Notes: generated from the sequence alone by a model not told the origin. Numbered from the stretch's first letter, positions 7,996-17,438 are shown. The stretch is 64,000 nt of DNA from Chlamydiota bacterium (GCA_013288005.1 JABDCS010000002.1:62001-126000), one strand, 5' to 3'. Translations and numbers: made by a program.

Positions 7996-9954
7996 TTACC
8001 GTTTTAAAAGGCGTAAACTATTAAGACCAACTAGGACAGTTCCTCCTTCATGCAAGATAACAGCTAACCATAAAGGTATAAGTCCGAGCAATGCGGGAAC
8101 AGAGGCAAAAAGAATGACACTTAAAGCGAGAAAAAGATTTTGTTTTACAATGGTCATACTCTTTCTTGCTTTGGAAATTAACCAGCTTAAGACAGATAAA
8201 TCATCGCGAATTAATACTACATCTGAGGCTTCCACGGCGCTTGCACTTCCGACCTTGCCCATGGATATTCCTACTGTCGCACGTGCTAGAGCTGGCGCGT
8301 CATTAATTCCATCTCCGATCATGATCAGGCCTTCTTGAGCCCAAGATGATACTTTATTCAGTTTATCTTCTGGTCTTAGAGCGGCTGCAATTTCCTCTAT
8401 GCCTACAGAATGGGCAACGCTCTTGGCATTCAGGAGACTATCTCCTGTCAACATCGCAATTTTCAATCTATGCTGTTGATTCAATGCAGCTATAGCATCA
8501 ACGGCTTCTTCGCGCACTTTATCGGAAAAGGTAAAACCAAAAAGGGCTCCTTCGATCATCAGAAAAGCCCGTGCTTTTTCCATTAGAGACTGGGTAAATT
8601 GTGGCATTCTTTCCTGAATGAAAGAAGCCTGTCCGATGTAGGCTTTGACCCATTCTCCTTCGATTTCGACACTAGCTTCTAGACCTGCACCTGGGTGAGA
8701 ATGGAAATCGCGCAAACGTAGCTTAGGCAATTTTCGCGAAGCAGCCATAGCACAAATAGCCCCTCCGATAGGATGAGTCGCATGTTGTTCTAGAGAAGCT
8801 GCAATGGATAAAGCGATCTCTTCACTTATTTTTCCATTATCTAGGAGCTTTTCTAAAGATGTGCATTGTAAGTCGCCAGTTGTCAAGGTGCCTGTTTTGT
8901 CAAAAGCAATTCGAGTGCAACGCGCTAGGGCATCTAGAATAACACCGCCTTTGAGCAAAATCCCTTTTTTAGCACAGCTGCTAATGGCACTTAGGTAGGC
9001 GGTAGGAGTTGCGATAATGAGAGCGCACGGAGAGGCCGCAATAAGGAAGGTTAGAGAGCGGTAAATCGATCCTTCAAGTCCAAGAAAAGGAAGATCGGTG
9101 AAAAGAGGTAGAGTTAAAGCAAAAAAGATGAAGAGCCCCATAATGGACAAGGCATACCATTTTCCGAATCGATCGAGAAATTTTTGGAGCTGTGGTTTCG
9201 CTTCTTGAGCTTGTGTAATAAGTTGGATAATTCGGCTTAATGTGGAATCAGTTGAGGAACGTGTAACATCTACGGAAAGTGTACCATCAAGATTACGAGC
9301 ACCTGCAGGAAGTAGGTCGCCGATTTTTTTTTGTACAGGTTCACTCTCTCCTGTCAAATGCTGAAGGCTTACATAAGAACTGCCTTCTATGACGATACTA
9401 TCAAGCGGTACGATTTCGCCCGCTTTGATAAGTAGACGTTCTCCAGGCTGAATTTCACGGACCGATCTCTCAAAGACTTCTCCATTTTGATCTATGACAT
9501 AGGCAGACCGAGGAGAAAGTTCGTGTAAATCGTTTAAAGCACCTTTCGTCCTCCGAGAGACCGTTCTTTCCATTGCTCCAGAAGCTTCAAATAGAACAAG
9601 AAGAAGAGCTCCTTCTAATTCACTTCCAATCACGACGGAAAGAAGTGCTGCAAGAGTCATGAGAACATCGATATTGATTTCGAGATTCTTGATGTCCTCA
9701 ATGGCATCTATAAGAGCAGGCGTCCCAGATAGAAAGTAGACAATGCTAAGAGAGATTATATAAAGACTGGGGGAAAAAAAGGAGGCAATGAACGCGACAA
9801 GTAATCCGATTGCCGATGCGAAGGCGCTACGTAAGGGTAAATTTTTTCCCCATTCTCGGGAATTAGGAGTGAGAAAAGGGCTGATGCTTTCTTCTTTCCC
9901 TGAGGCAAAGAATTCATCGAATAGATAAGGAGGGGGAGTGGTTGATGTCGACAT
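7996..9954 (-). CDS. P1B-4-type heavy-metal transporting ATPase
   Basis: A 652-residue membrane pump coupling ATP hydrolysis to export of a divalent metal. The phosphorylation motif is DKTGTLTTGD, the phosphatase loop is TGES, and the hinge is MIGDGINDAPAL. The transmembrane metal motif is SPC (SPCALIIATPTA) rather than CPC, and the last helices carry HEGGTVLVGLN. SPC with HEGG(G/S)T is the signature of the P1B-4 subgroup, linked to Co2+, Fe2+ or Zn2+ export. There is no N-terminal heavy-metal-associated domain, as expected for that subgroup. It lies 11 bp after a VIT-like gene. The pairing matches the C. trachomatis order as I remember it (zntA, hypothetical, serS). The metal itself cannot be fixed from sequence. 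Confidence 0.95.
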   Translation of the reverse strand: MSTSTTPPPYLFDEFFASGKEESISPFLTPNSREWGKNLPLRSAFASAIGLLVAFIASFFSPSLYIISLSIVYFLSGTPALIDAIEDIKNLEINIDVLMTLAALLSVVIGSELEGALLLVLFEASGAMERTVSRRTKGALNDLHELSPRSAYVIDQNGEVFERSVREIQPGERLLIKAGEIVPLDSIVIEGSSYVSLQHLTGESEPVQKKIGDLLPAGARNLDGTLSVDVTRSSTDSTLSRIIQLITQAQEAKPQLQKFLDRFGKWYALSIMGLFIFFALTLPLFTDLPFLGLEGSIYRSLTFLIAASPCALIIATPTAYLSAISSCAKKGILLKGGVILDALARCTRIAFDKTGTLTTGDLQCTSLEKLLDNGKISEEIALSIAASLEQHATHPIGGAICAMAASRKLPKLRLRDFHSHPGAGLEASVEIEGEWVKAYIGQASFIQERMPQFTQSLMEKARAFLMIEGALFGFTFSDKVREEAVDAIAALNQQHRLKIAMLTGDSLLNAKSVAHSVGIEEIAAALRPEDKLNKVSSWAQEGLIMIGDGINDAPALARATVGISMGKVGSASAVEASDVVLIRDDLSVLSWLISKARKSMTIVKQNLFLALSVILFASVPALLGLIPLWLAVILHEGGTVLVGLNSLRLLKR

Positions 9955-9965
9955 AACTCAGGGGA

Positions 9966-10727
9966 TTAAGGGATTGTGAATAGTTTAAGTGAAAGTCCGT
10001 AGACTAATCCAATTACTAGGGCAACGATAGCTACTATCCAAATGAGGGAGGAGAGAATACGGTTACGCTCGACTCTGCAAACTATCCATGTTCCACTAAC
10101 AAGAGCAATTCCTGTAGCTGCAAATAGTCCCAGAAAGCCGCCTCCAAGCCATCCCACGAGCGCAAGTCCCGCCGTACAAGCAGTTCCAAGTGCGGCGCCT
10201 AATGCTTGCTTTAAGGGGTGATCATAGGTTTCTAGTGTTAACCCCATCTCTTCTTCCAGCATGACGCGAAGACACCGATTATCATCTGCCATTAGAACAT
10301 CGATAACTTGTTCCAAAAGTTTTCCTTGAAACCCTTTAGAAGCGTATAGCCCAGTAAGTTCTTCTTTTTCTTGTTGTCGATTGTGTTGAATTTCCCAGCG
10401 CTCTTCTTCGATCAGTCGGTGAAGCCTTTCTAACCGTGCCCAGGCTAAAATGGCACTTCTGCCTGTTTTCCAGATTAACCACCCTGCAGAGAAAAGTAGG
10501 ATAAAGAAAGAAAAATAGGAGGGGTCAAGAGGGCTAAACAGAAAAATTAAACCGATCAGAAGAATGGCAATAGCCGTTTCACGCGTTGCATCAGTTCCCG
10601 CTCCGAGCGATCCTGACAATTCGGTTCCATGGATTTCTGCAGCGGCCCACGCACCCTTTTGTCTTGTTTCTTGCAGATGTTCGATGACTGTTTTGCCTTG
10701 AAAATGGTCAGGTGGAGGTAATGGCAT
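9966..10727 (-). CDS. membrane protein, possibly related to the VIT1/CCC1 (Fe/Mn) transporter family
   Basis: The 253-residue product has a soluble start (EHLQETRQKGAWAAAEIHGT), a hydrophobic hairpin around residues 55-95, a charged helical region around 100-165, and about three further membrane segments to the C-terminus. The central block LMADDNRCLRVMLEEEMGL, followed by a helix starting with HPLKQALGAALG, resembles VIT1/CCC1 proteins, where a charged E/M-rich helix precedes the last membrane helices. That reading is tentative. It sits between the M18 peptidase (9 bp upstream) and the P1B-4 ATPase (11 bp downstream), and Chlamydia appears to carry an uncharacterised homologue next to the same ATPase. 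Together they would make a metal-handling pair. Confidence 0.85.
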   Translation of the reverse strand: MPLPPPDHFQGKTVIEHLQETRQKGAWAAAEIHGTELSGSLGAGTDATRETAIAILLIGLIFLFSPLDPSYFSFFILLFSAGWLIWKTGRSAILAWARLERLHRLIEEERWEIQHNRQQEKEELTGLYASKGFQGKLLEQVIDVLMADDNRCLRVMLEEEMGLTLETYDHPLKQALGAALGTACTAGLALVGWLGGGFLGLFAATGIALVSGTWIVCRVERNRILSSLIWIVAIVALVIGLVYGLSLKLFTIP

Positions 10728-10736
10728 ACTATAGTC

Positions 10737-12014
10737 CTATTCAAGTAAGGCGGTAAGAAGCGAATACATATCGAGTTGATCGCTACAAGCTATAATTTCT
10801 CTTATCGAATGCATAGAGAGAAGCGGAATTCCAATGTCAGCAGTGGCGATGCCCATATTATGCGCGACAATCGGTCCCACTGTGCTTCCAGAGTTCATAT
10901 CATTTCTTGCTACATAAGATTGATAAGGCAATTGAAGAGACGCTGCTTTGTGCGCTATGAAGGCAGCCGTTGTTGCTGTGCTGGCGTATTTTTGATCGGC
11001 GTTATATTTGACAACGACGCCAGCTCCTAGAAGAGGTAAGTGATGAGGTTCATATTTCTTTTTGTAATTAGGGTTAAAGCCATGTGCGACATCCAAAGAG
11101 AGGAAAAAAGATTTAGCTTTGAATCGGATGAAGGATTCTTCATCTGTATGATAAAGAAGGCCTATTCGACGTAGGACATCTTTTAGAAAAGGAGACGCAG
11201 CGCCTTCTGTTGTACGCGAACCAATTTCTTCATGATCCCAGAACATCGCCATCGAAAGAGTATTCGTAGAAACCTTGGTGCTGTAGCCCATTGCGGTAGC
11301 ACACGCATGGGCACTTGCTAAATTATCAAGTCGATAGGAAGAAAGGAATTCCCCTTCTTCTCCTAAAAAACGGGCGGGTTCCATAGGGACAAGAAAGAGA
11401 TCAAAACTGTAGAGATTTTTGTAGCTAATGTGACGGCGGAGTACTCGTTCTAAATAAGAACCAATTTCCTGATTCTCTCTACGTAAACAAGCGAGAGGAG
11501 CGAGATTTTCCTGCTTATTGAGTATGAGCCCTTTATCATTGACTTCTCGATCAAGATGGATAGCGAGCTGCGGAATGCTAAGTGGAGCGTCATCTAGCCA
11601 GACTAATCTCTCTTCCAGATTGCCACGCATATTGCTTACGACTACTCTTCCAGCTATACATAGATCACGATTGAGCCATGAAGAGAGCAAGGGCCCTCCG
11701 TAAACTTCAGCCCCTACAAGAGACATATTGTGACAATTGAAATCGGGATGAGGCTTTACTTTAAGCGCAGGACTATCGGTATGAGATCCTAAGATCATCG
11801 CTTTGTCAAGGGTCGAGGTCGGCAATGAAAAAGCACATATCGACCCACCGCGTATTGTGAAATAACGCTCGCCTTTCTTAAGTTCCCATACTTCTTTTTC
11901 ATCAAGAGGTTGAAAATCTTGGCTCGCAAGACGCTCCGCTAATTCTTGAGCAGCATGATAAGATGTTGGGGATTGATTTAAGAAATCCTTGAAGTCATCG
12001 AGAATATGTACCAC
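10737..12014 (-). CDS. M18-family (aspartyl) aminopeptidase
   Basis: A dinuclear metal aminopeptidase of the ApeB/DNPEP type that removes N-terminal residues, often acidic ones, in the cytosol. Metal-site blocks are all visible: GSHTDSPALKV, RLDNLASAHA, DHEEIGSRTTEGA, SLDVAHGFNP and the closing PLLSMHSIREI. The open frame extends to a GTG at 12050, but that codon overlaps a 7-bp hairpin. The GTG at 12014 has GAGG five bases upstream, so I start there (about 425 aa; 437 if the outer start is used). It follows serS by about 60-100 bp and is 9 bp from the next gene, so it belongs to the serS-to-pip run. Confidence 0.93.
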   Translation of the reverse strand: MVHILDDFKDFLNQSPTSYHAAQELAERLASQDFQPLDEKEVWELKKGERYFTIRGGSICAFSLPTSTLDKAMILGSHTDSPALKVKPHPDFNCHNMSLVGAEVYGGPLLSSWLNRDLCIAGRVVVSNMRGNLEERLVWLDDAPLSIPQLAIHLDREVNDKGLILNKQENLAPLACLRRENQEIGSYLERVLRRHISYKNLYSFDLFLVPMEPARFLGEEGEFLSSYRLDNLASAHACATAMGYSTKVSTNTLSMAMFWDHEEIGSRTTEGAASPFLKDVLRRIGLLYHTDEESFIRFKAKSFFLSLDVAHGFNPNYKKKYEPHHLPLLGAGVVVKYNADQKYASTATTAAFIAHKAASLQLPYQSYVARNDMNSGSTVGPIVAHNMGIATADIGIPLLSMHSIREIIACSDQLDMYSLLTALLE

Positions 12015-12048
12015 TTCAACCTCGTTGGGTTTTAGAAGCTGTTTTAAC

Positions 12049-12066
12049 ACACTCTAAAGAGAGTGT
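12049..12066. terminator. short hairpin between serS and the aminopeptidase gene
   Basis: ACACTCT (12049-12055) and AGAGTGT (12060-12066) pair around a 4-nt loop AAAG. It lies between the serS stop and the aminopeptidase start. There is no T-tract, so it is more likely a partial terminator, an RNA-processing site or a shortened member of the dispersed repeat family than a full terminator. Confidence 0.45.
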
Positions 12067-12110
12067 CCATTAAGTAAGTTCCGCTATCTAGGCGTAATCA
12101 AATCTTACCG

Positions 12111-13391
12111 TTAACAATTTCCACAAAGCTCTTTCATGCCATTGAGGTATTTATGAAGAACGGGAGGCAATGCTATAGATCCATCTTCACGTTGATTGTT
12201 TTCCAAGAGTGCAACCATCAATCTTGAAGTGGCAAGACCAGAGCCATTTAATGTATGCACGAATTCTGGCTTCTCTTCTTTATGTTTATAGCGGATTTGT
12301 GCACGCCTTGCTTGAAAATCTCCACAATTAGAGACAGATGAAACCTCGTAATAACGATTTTGACCCGGCAACCACACCTCAATATCCACTGTTTTCGTAG
12401 CTTGAAAAGACATATCACCGGTCGTCAATAGCATCGAACGGAAGTGAATGCCCAGTCCTTTGAGAATTTCTTCTGCACTCGCAACCATTTCTTCTAAAAT
12501 TTGTGTGCTTTGGTCAGGTGTCGTAAAAGCAAACATCTCTACCTTGTTAAATTGATGGACGCGAATAAGCCCACGCTCATTACTTCCTGCAGCTCCAGCC
12601 TCTCTACGGAAACAAGGCGAATAGGCACAATATTTAAGGGGTAATTGTTCATCAGATAAAATTTCATCGTAATGCAATCCATTCAAAGCAACTTCTGCGG
12701 TAGGCACAAGAAAGAGGTTATAATCCTCGTCGTGAATCTTAAAGAGCTGTTTTTCGAATTTTGGTAACTGTCCACTGCCGTACATGATATCCGGTCGCAC
12801 CACATGAGGAAGCATCCACATTTTAAATCCATTTTCTAGATGGATGTCGAGCATGTAATTAAGGAGTGCCCATTCAAGCCTGGCACCTATTCCACAATAG
12901 GTAGGCCAACCACTTCCTGCAATTTTAGCACCACGCTTAAAATCAAAAAGATGGAGTTTTTCGTTCAGCTCCACATGATTTTTAAAGGGAAACGAAAATG
13001 TGGGTTTCTCTCCCCATGTTCGTATGCAGACATTGTCCTTAGGATCTGGCGAAACAAAGACATCATCCATCGGCACATTAGGCAGGCAAGAAATTTTGTA
13101 GTGGAATTCTTTTTCAAGATTAACGAGCTCATGATCGAGTAAACTAATTTTATCTCCGATGGCACCCATTTCTTCCATGATTGAGGAAGTGTCAAAGCCT
13201 TGTCTCTTTTTTTCGCCGATTTCTTTTGACGCTTGATTGCGCTGCGATTTGAGTTGTTCGACCTCCGTCTTGATGGAACGGATTCTATCATCGATCGTCA
13301 AAATAGGAGCTAAACGAATTTCAGGATCTTTATTCCTGAGTTTTCTTTCTATCTCTTTTGGATCCTTTCGAATCAAGCGTATATCTAACAT
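12111..13391 (-). CDS. serS: seryl-tRNA synthetase
   Basis: A class II synthetase of 426 residues that charges tRNA-Ser. The N-terminal half of the protein begins MLDIRLIRKDPKEIERKL and forms the long antiparallel coiled-coil arm (about residues 25-105). Motif 2 is in SPCFRREAGAAGSNERGLIR and motif 3 in GSGLATSRLMVALLENNQ. Length and all catalytic blocks are normal. It heads the minus-strand run that includes the M18 peptidase and metal genes. The 406-bp divergent gap upstream should hold its promoter. Confidence 0.98.
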   Translation of the reverse strand: MLDIRLIRKDPKEIERKLRNKDPEIRLAPILTIDDRIRSIKTEVEQLKSQRNQASKEIGEKKRQGFDTSSIMEEMGAIGDKISLLDHELVNLEKEFHYKISCLPNVPMDDVFVSPDPKDNVCIRTWGEKPTFSFPFKNHVELNEKLHLFDFKRGAKIAGSGWPTYCGIGARLEWALLNYMLDIHLENGFKMWMLPHVVRPDIMYGSGQLPKFEKQLFKIHDEDYNLFLVPTAEVALNGLHYDEILSDEQLPLKYCAYSPCFRREAGAAGSNERGLIRVHQFNKVEMFAFTTPDQSTQILEEMVASAEEILKGLGIHFRSMLLTTGDMSFQATKTVDIEVWLPGQNRYYEVSSVSNCGDFQARRAQIRYKHKEEKPEFVHTLNGSGLATSRLMVALLENNQREDGSIALPPVLHKYLNGMKELCGNC

Positions 13392-13797
13392 AGTTCTTTC
13401 CTAATAGACAGATCCGTAAAGTATATAGGTTGTGAATTTTTAAATGTAGAAATATGCCCCAATCTCCATCAAAAAAACTCTAAAAATGTCGGCATTCTGT
13501 TGAATCGGGGAGGTAGGGATAGCATCGTGTTTGATGCGTTTAATTTTTTAAATTAAATGAAATATTATAAATGATTAGATTTTTATTTAAATTTTTCTCT
13601 CATAATAAAAATTCTATTCTTTAAAAATGACAAACTCTAGCATTCCTTGTTCACTTATTTTTTGCAGATAGAGGCTTGCCAAGGGCTGCAAGACCCGATA
13701 TACTACTAAGCTATGGCTCTATTTCGCTCTTTTCTGATAGGTTTCTTCAGAAAACCATGGGTGCATTTCTCTAATCAAGAAAATTAGGAAACTCCGT
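13392..13797. other. 406-bp divergent promoter region, no gene
   Basis: This AT-rich gap separates serS (minus) from the UPF0158 gene (plus). I find no credible gene. It holds a good plus-strand promoter at 13676-13704. A stretch near 13660-13712 superficially resembles a tRNA on the minus strand but lacks a T-loop and a proper anticodon arm. Confidence 0.7.
13676..13704 (+). promoter_or_regulatory. sigma-70-type promoter for the UPF0158/E1 operon
   Basis: TTGCCA (13676-13681) and TATACT (13699-13704) are separated by exactly 17 bp and lie 94 bp upstream of the ATG at 13798. Both hexamers match the consensus at five of six or four of six positions. A GGG/CCC hairpin (13683-13696) falls in the spacer. 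No other promoter candidate in this gap is as good. Confidence 0.6.
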
Positions 13798-14958
13798 ATG
13801 CTTAAATCGCTGTTAAAGCCGTTCAGTAAGGAAGAAAAAAAAACAGTGTCAAAAACTAAATTGCCTGTTGCGCAAAATCCTCTCTTGCTTCGCTTCCATC
13901 GTCTCGTTGATACATTTGCCAAAGCCGATGACGAGCGAGATTTTTATCTCGATCGCATAGAGGGCTTTCTGCTTTTTGTTGATTTGGATAAATCCGTGCA
14001 AGAATTGTCGGATCTTGAGCGTGAAATTGCCGAAAATGCCGAACGTTACGCTCTGATTCCTAAGATGACCTTTTATGAAACAAAAAAGTTTATGGAAGGA
14101 TTCATCAACGAAAAAGTTTACGATATAGATACTAAAGAAAAATTACTGGATATCATCCAAGCGCGTGAAGCTCGTGAAAATTTCTTAGAATTTATCTATG
14201 ATCATCTCCCTGAACTGGAAAAGTGGCAGCTTTATTATAGTGAACGGTCGCGCATTCGTATTATTGAATGGTTGCGGGCACAGAAGATGCAGTTCGTTTT
14301 TGAAGAGGACCTTGATATTCAGCGGCCGGTTTTAGAAAAAGTTAAGCGCCATCTTTTTGATGTAAAGGCTCCTAAAGATGTGATGCAGGCGCGAGAGGCT
14401 CTTGTCGCGAAGTCCAAAACTTATTATTCGAATGAGGCTCTTAATCCTCGACCTAAGCGTGGAAGGCCTCCTAAACAAATTGTAAAAGTAGAAATGGAGC
14501 CGCAGTTCACACTCGATATTTATACTACAGTGCCCCCTGTAGCGCGCTCGTTTCTCTATCTCCCTGATGCAAGCGCCTCTTCTGTAACGTTCTCTGCCCG
14601 TTATGAAAACGAACAACAGTTATTAGCGAATTTACGCGGAACAACACGGGTCAAAGTGGACACTAAGCTCGAAGCTCTTTCCCAACGACTTGAATCGCTG
14701 CGTCATCTTTCTCAACGACTTGGAACTATTCATGAGCCAGGTGTTGCTGAAAGCGATGGAGGACTTATCAAAGCTATTAATCGTACTCCTACACCTGCAG
14801 AAGAGACAACAGAAGAAACGGAAGGAGGAGGACGTATTGCGAGCTTAGTCAAAGGGTTTTTGCCTAAAAAAGGGGGAAGGGCACAAATTCCCTCTGGAGA
14901 GCAAAAACCTGCATCTAAAAAAGTGACTCCCATGACAAGACCGAGGAAGAAGACATAA
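13798..14958 (+). CDS. UPF0158-family protein with an AT-hook-like motif
   Basis: A 386-residue soluble protein of unknown role. About residues 45-175 fit the UPF0158 family (FYLDRIEGFLLFVDLD, ERYALIPKMTFYETKKFMEG, and the closing IRIIEWLRAQKM). Around residue 218 comes PRPKRGRPPKQ, a typical AT-hook-like GRP core with basic flanks, suggesting DNA contact. The C-terminal 80 residues are low-complexity, with Glu/Thr then Lys-rich segments ending in PRKKT. AGGA lies eight bases before the start. The stop overlaps the next start as TAATG, so this protein is made together with the E1 dehydrogenase. DNA binding is inferred, not shown. Confidence 0.85.
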   Translation: MLKSLLKPFSKEEKKTVSKTKLPVAQNPLLLRFHRLVDTFAKADDERDFYLDRIEGFLLFVDLDKSVQELSDLEREIAENAERYALIPKMTFYETKKFMEGFINEKVYDIDTKEKLLDIIQAREARENFLEFIYDHLPELEKWQLYYSERSRIRIIEWLRAQKMQFVFEEDLDIQRPVLEKVKRHLFDVKAPKDVMQAREALVAKSKTYYSNEALNPRPKRGRPPKQIVKVEMEPQFTLDIYTTVPPVARSFLYLPDASASSVTFSARYENEQQLLANLRGTTRVKVDTKLEALSQRLESLRHLSQRLGTIHEPGVAESDGGLIKAINRTPTPAEETTEETEGGGRIASLVKGFLPKKGGRAQIPSGEQKPASKKVTPMTRPRKKT

Positions 14959-17015
14959 TGGCAACACCATCCTTATCATCACCCTGTTTAGAAGCACCTG
15001 ATACACGTGCGCATTGTATGCGTGTACTTGAAGTGATGTACATGAGTCGTTTCATGGACGAGAAAATGTCTAAACTCGTCAAACAAAACAAGGGTGGTAC
15101 TTTTCACATGCCGGCAATCGGCCATGAACTCATTGGAGCAGTGAGTGGTCTTGCATTAGAATCAGGAACAGATTGGGGATTACCTTATTATCGAGATCGT
15201 GCCTTTGCTCTTGGATTGGGATGTCTACCGGTAGATCTTTTTGGGTCTTTTATGGCACGTGCTGTTGCGCATCATAGCGGTGGTCGGATGATGCCGGAGC
15301 ATTTTTCGCATAAGGAATTACGCATTCCTTGCCAATCTAGCGTGGTAGGCTCACAATTTCTTCATGCTGTAGGCGTAGCGAAAGCTCTAAAAATTGCTGG
15401 TCGCAATGAAGTCGTTTATGTATCCGCTGGAGATGGAGCAACATCTCAAGGGGATTTTCATGAGGCGCTTAATTTTGCTTGCATTCATCGTTTAAGCGTT
15501 ATTTTTGTCATTCAAAATAATGGGTGGGCGATTTCAGTGCCCCTAAGAGAGCAGGCAGCGGGCAGTTCTATTGCTGGTAGAGCGAGCGGTTTCAAAGGAC
15601 TTGATATTACAGATGTCGATGGGTGTGATTACGAACAAGTTTCGGCAGCACTTGCCAGAGCGGTTGCTAGAGGTCGAGCAGATGAAGGCCCATCCCTCAT
15701 TGTAGCCGAGGTTCCTCGTCTCTGTCCGCATAGTAGCAGCGATGACCCTGCAAAATATAAAACTGAAGAAATCACCTGCGAAGAGAGCGGACGTGATCCT
15801 CTTCCACGCTACGAAGCATGGCTAACTAACATGGGCCTAGCTTCCGCAGAAGAAATCGACTCTTTGCGGACAGAAATTCGTCTGCGCATCGAAGCGGATG
15901 CCGCCGAGGCGGATCAGCTTCCCTATCCCGATGTTAGTACGGCGACGGAAAAGGTTTTTGCTCCTGCCCCTAGCTTTACTTATTCGACGCAGCCTCGCTG
16001 CGTGGTAGCAGAGGCACAAAAAGAAGCTGTAGTGATGGTCGATGCCCTCAATCGTGCACTCGATGAAGAAATGACCGCTGATTCAGGTGTGGTGGTTTTC
16101 GGTCAAGATGTCGCGCATGGTAAAGGCGGAGTTTTTGGTGTAACACGCCAATTAACGGCTCGCCATGGAAATGACCGTTGTTTTAATTCGCCTCTTGCAG
16201 AATCGACGATTATAGGATTAGCTATTGGCATGTCCATGGTAGAAGGCTGTAAACCTGTGGCAGAAATCCAATTCGCTGATTATATGTGGACAGGTGTGAA
16301 TCAATTGATGAACGAGCTTTCCAGCATCTACTATCGTTCTGATGGTAAGTGGAATTGTCCTGTGGTTGTCAGAATGCCTTGTGGTGGTTATATACAGGGT
16401 GGTCCTTACCATTCTCAAAGTATTGAAGCCTTTCTCGCTCATTGCCCAGGATTGAAAGTTGTAATTCCTAGCAATGCAGCTGATGCAAAAAAACTTCTTA
16501 AAGCCTCTATCCGGGATCCAAATCCTGTCGTTTTTCTCGAACACAAAGCTCTTTATCGTCAGCGTGTTTTCTCCGCTCGACCAGAGCCGGGGCTTGATGA
16601 AGTGATGCCGCTTGGACGAGCGCATATTGTTCGTAAAGGTGAGGATGTTACATTAGTAGGTTGGGGTATGACAGTCTGTATGGCAGCAGAAATTGCTGAG
16701 CAACTTGCTAAAGAAAATATCTCAGTAGAAGTCATTGATTTACGGACTATTGTGCCCCTTGACATAGAGACGGTACTGGCATCAGTACGTAAAACCGGCA
16801 AAGTCATTATTGCCCATGAAGCGCCCTTACAAGGAGGGTTTGGAGCAGAAATCGCGGCACGGATTGCTCATGAGGCTTTTCATTATCTCGATGCACCAAT
16901 TATGCGGATTGGAGCTAAGCATTGCCCTGTGCCCTATTGTAAAAAATTAGAAGATGAGGTTCTGCCTCAAAAGAAAGATATTGAGAATGGCTTGCGTCAA
17001 CTCGCAAGTTTTTAA
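14958..17015 (+). CDS. fused E1 alpha-beta 2-oxoacid dehydrogenase
   Basis: The 685-residue protein joins both subunits of the thiamine-diphosphate-dependent E1 of a 2-oxoacid (pyruvate or branched-chain) dehydrogenase complex. The alpha part (about 1-330) holds the ThDP motif GDGATSQGDFHEAL through NNGWAIS. The beta part (about 350-685) shows GQDVAHGKGGVFGVTRQL, AESTIIGLAIGMS and EVIDLRTIVPLDIETV. Chlamydiae are known to carry such a fusion next to comEC/pts genes. Substrate cannot be fixed from sequence, but the branched-chain type is the usual label. E2 and E3 genes are not in the window. It is translationally coupled to the UPF0158 gene. Confidence 0.95.
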   Translation: MATPSLSSPCLEAPDTRAHCMRVLEVMYMSRFMDEKMSKLVKQNKGGTFHMPAIGHELIGAVSGLALESGTDWGLPYYRDRAFALGLGCLPVDLFGSFMARAVAHHSGGRMMPEHFSHKELRIPCQSSVVGSQFLHAVGVAKALKIAGRNEVVYVSAGDGATSQGDFHEALNFACIHRLSVIFVIQNNGWAISVPLREQAAGSSIAGRASGFKGLDITDVDGCDYEQVSAALARAVARGRADEGPSLIVAEVPRLCPHSSSDDPAKYKTEEITCEESGRDPLPRYEAWLTNMGLASAEEIDSLRTEIRLRIEADAAEADQLPYPDVSTATEKVFAPAPSFTYSTQPRCVVAEAQKEAVVMVDALNRALDEEMTADSGVVVFGQDVAHGKGGVFGVTRQLTARHGNDRCFNSPLAESTIIGLAIGMSMVEGCKPVAEIQFADYMWTGVNQLMNELSSIYYRSDGKWNCPVVVRMPCGGYIQGGPYHSQSIEAFLAHCPGLKVVIPSNAADAKKLLKASIRDPNPVVFLEHKALYRQRVFSARPEPGLDEVMPLGRAHIVRKGEDVTLVGWGMTVCMAAEIAEQLAKENISVEVIDLRTIVPLDIETVLASVRKTGKVIIAHEAPLQGGFGAEIAARIAHEAFHYLDAPIMRIGAKHCPVPYCKKLEDEVLPQKKDIENGLRQLASF

Positions 17016-17042
17016 GATTCACATAAAAATATCTTTATCCGA

Positions 17043-17438
17043 TCAGAGATCTCTTGATGCAACGTGAACAGGCGTTTTACGTCGGTTATGTCCAATACGT
17101 GGGTGCCGTTTTACTGGTTTGCTTTGTTCCATTTTCAGGAAGCTTTCAGCCATCTTGTCCATCATGATATTATTTAACCTTTTGTAGTTAAGAATTTTTT
17201 GCCGAATTTCGCTACGAAGAGTATCTTCGTTTTTCGTTTCTTCTTGTCCTAATAAACATAATAATTCCTGTTTATGTAGAACTCTTCCCGTTAAACTATT
17301 TTGTATTTTGTGCAGGGTAGCAGAATCTTTTAAAAGAGCTTCACATTCCTCGATTTGTCGTAAAGCAATAGCGTTCTTAATCATCTGATCTAAGGTTTGA
17401 TCGATATCCGCTAAAATCTCTTCATTAGATGCCTGCAT
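17043..17438 (-). CDS. small helical protein of unknown function, basic C-terminus
   Basis: The 131-residue product is predicted to be mostly helical (EEILADIDQTLDQMIKNAIA onward), with coiled-coil potential over about residues 5-100, and ends in a basic tail (KPVKRHPRIGHNRRKTP). There is no signal peptide or membrane segment. The ATG has GAGG five or six bases upstream, supporting it as a real gene despite lying opposite its neighbours. It ends 27 bp from the E1 gene, so the two converge. Helical, charged, single-gene units like this are common for secretion chaperones or effectors in Chlamydiae, but I recognise no family. Confidence 0.7.
   Translation of the reverse strand: MQASNEEILADIDQTLDQMIKNAIALRQIEECEALLKDSATLHKIQNSLTGRVLHKQELLCLLGQEETKNEDTLRSEIRQKILNYKRLNNIMMDKMAESFLKMEQSKPVKRHPRIGHNRRKTPVHVASRDL

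Noticed and set aside
13660-13712. tRNA-like stretch on the minus strand upstream of the UPF0158 gene
   Set aside because: A D-arm-like segment and ATAGAG/CTCTAT ends are present, but there is no TTCGA T-loop or proper anticodon arm; the bases are better explained as a promoter with a hairpin.
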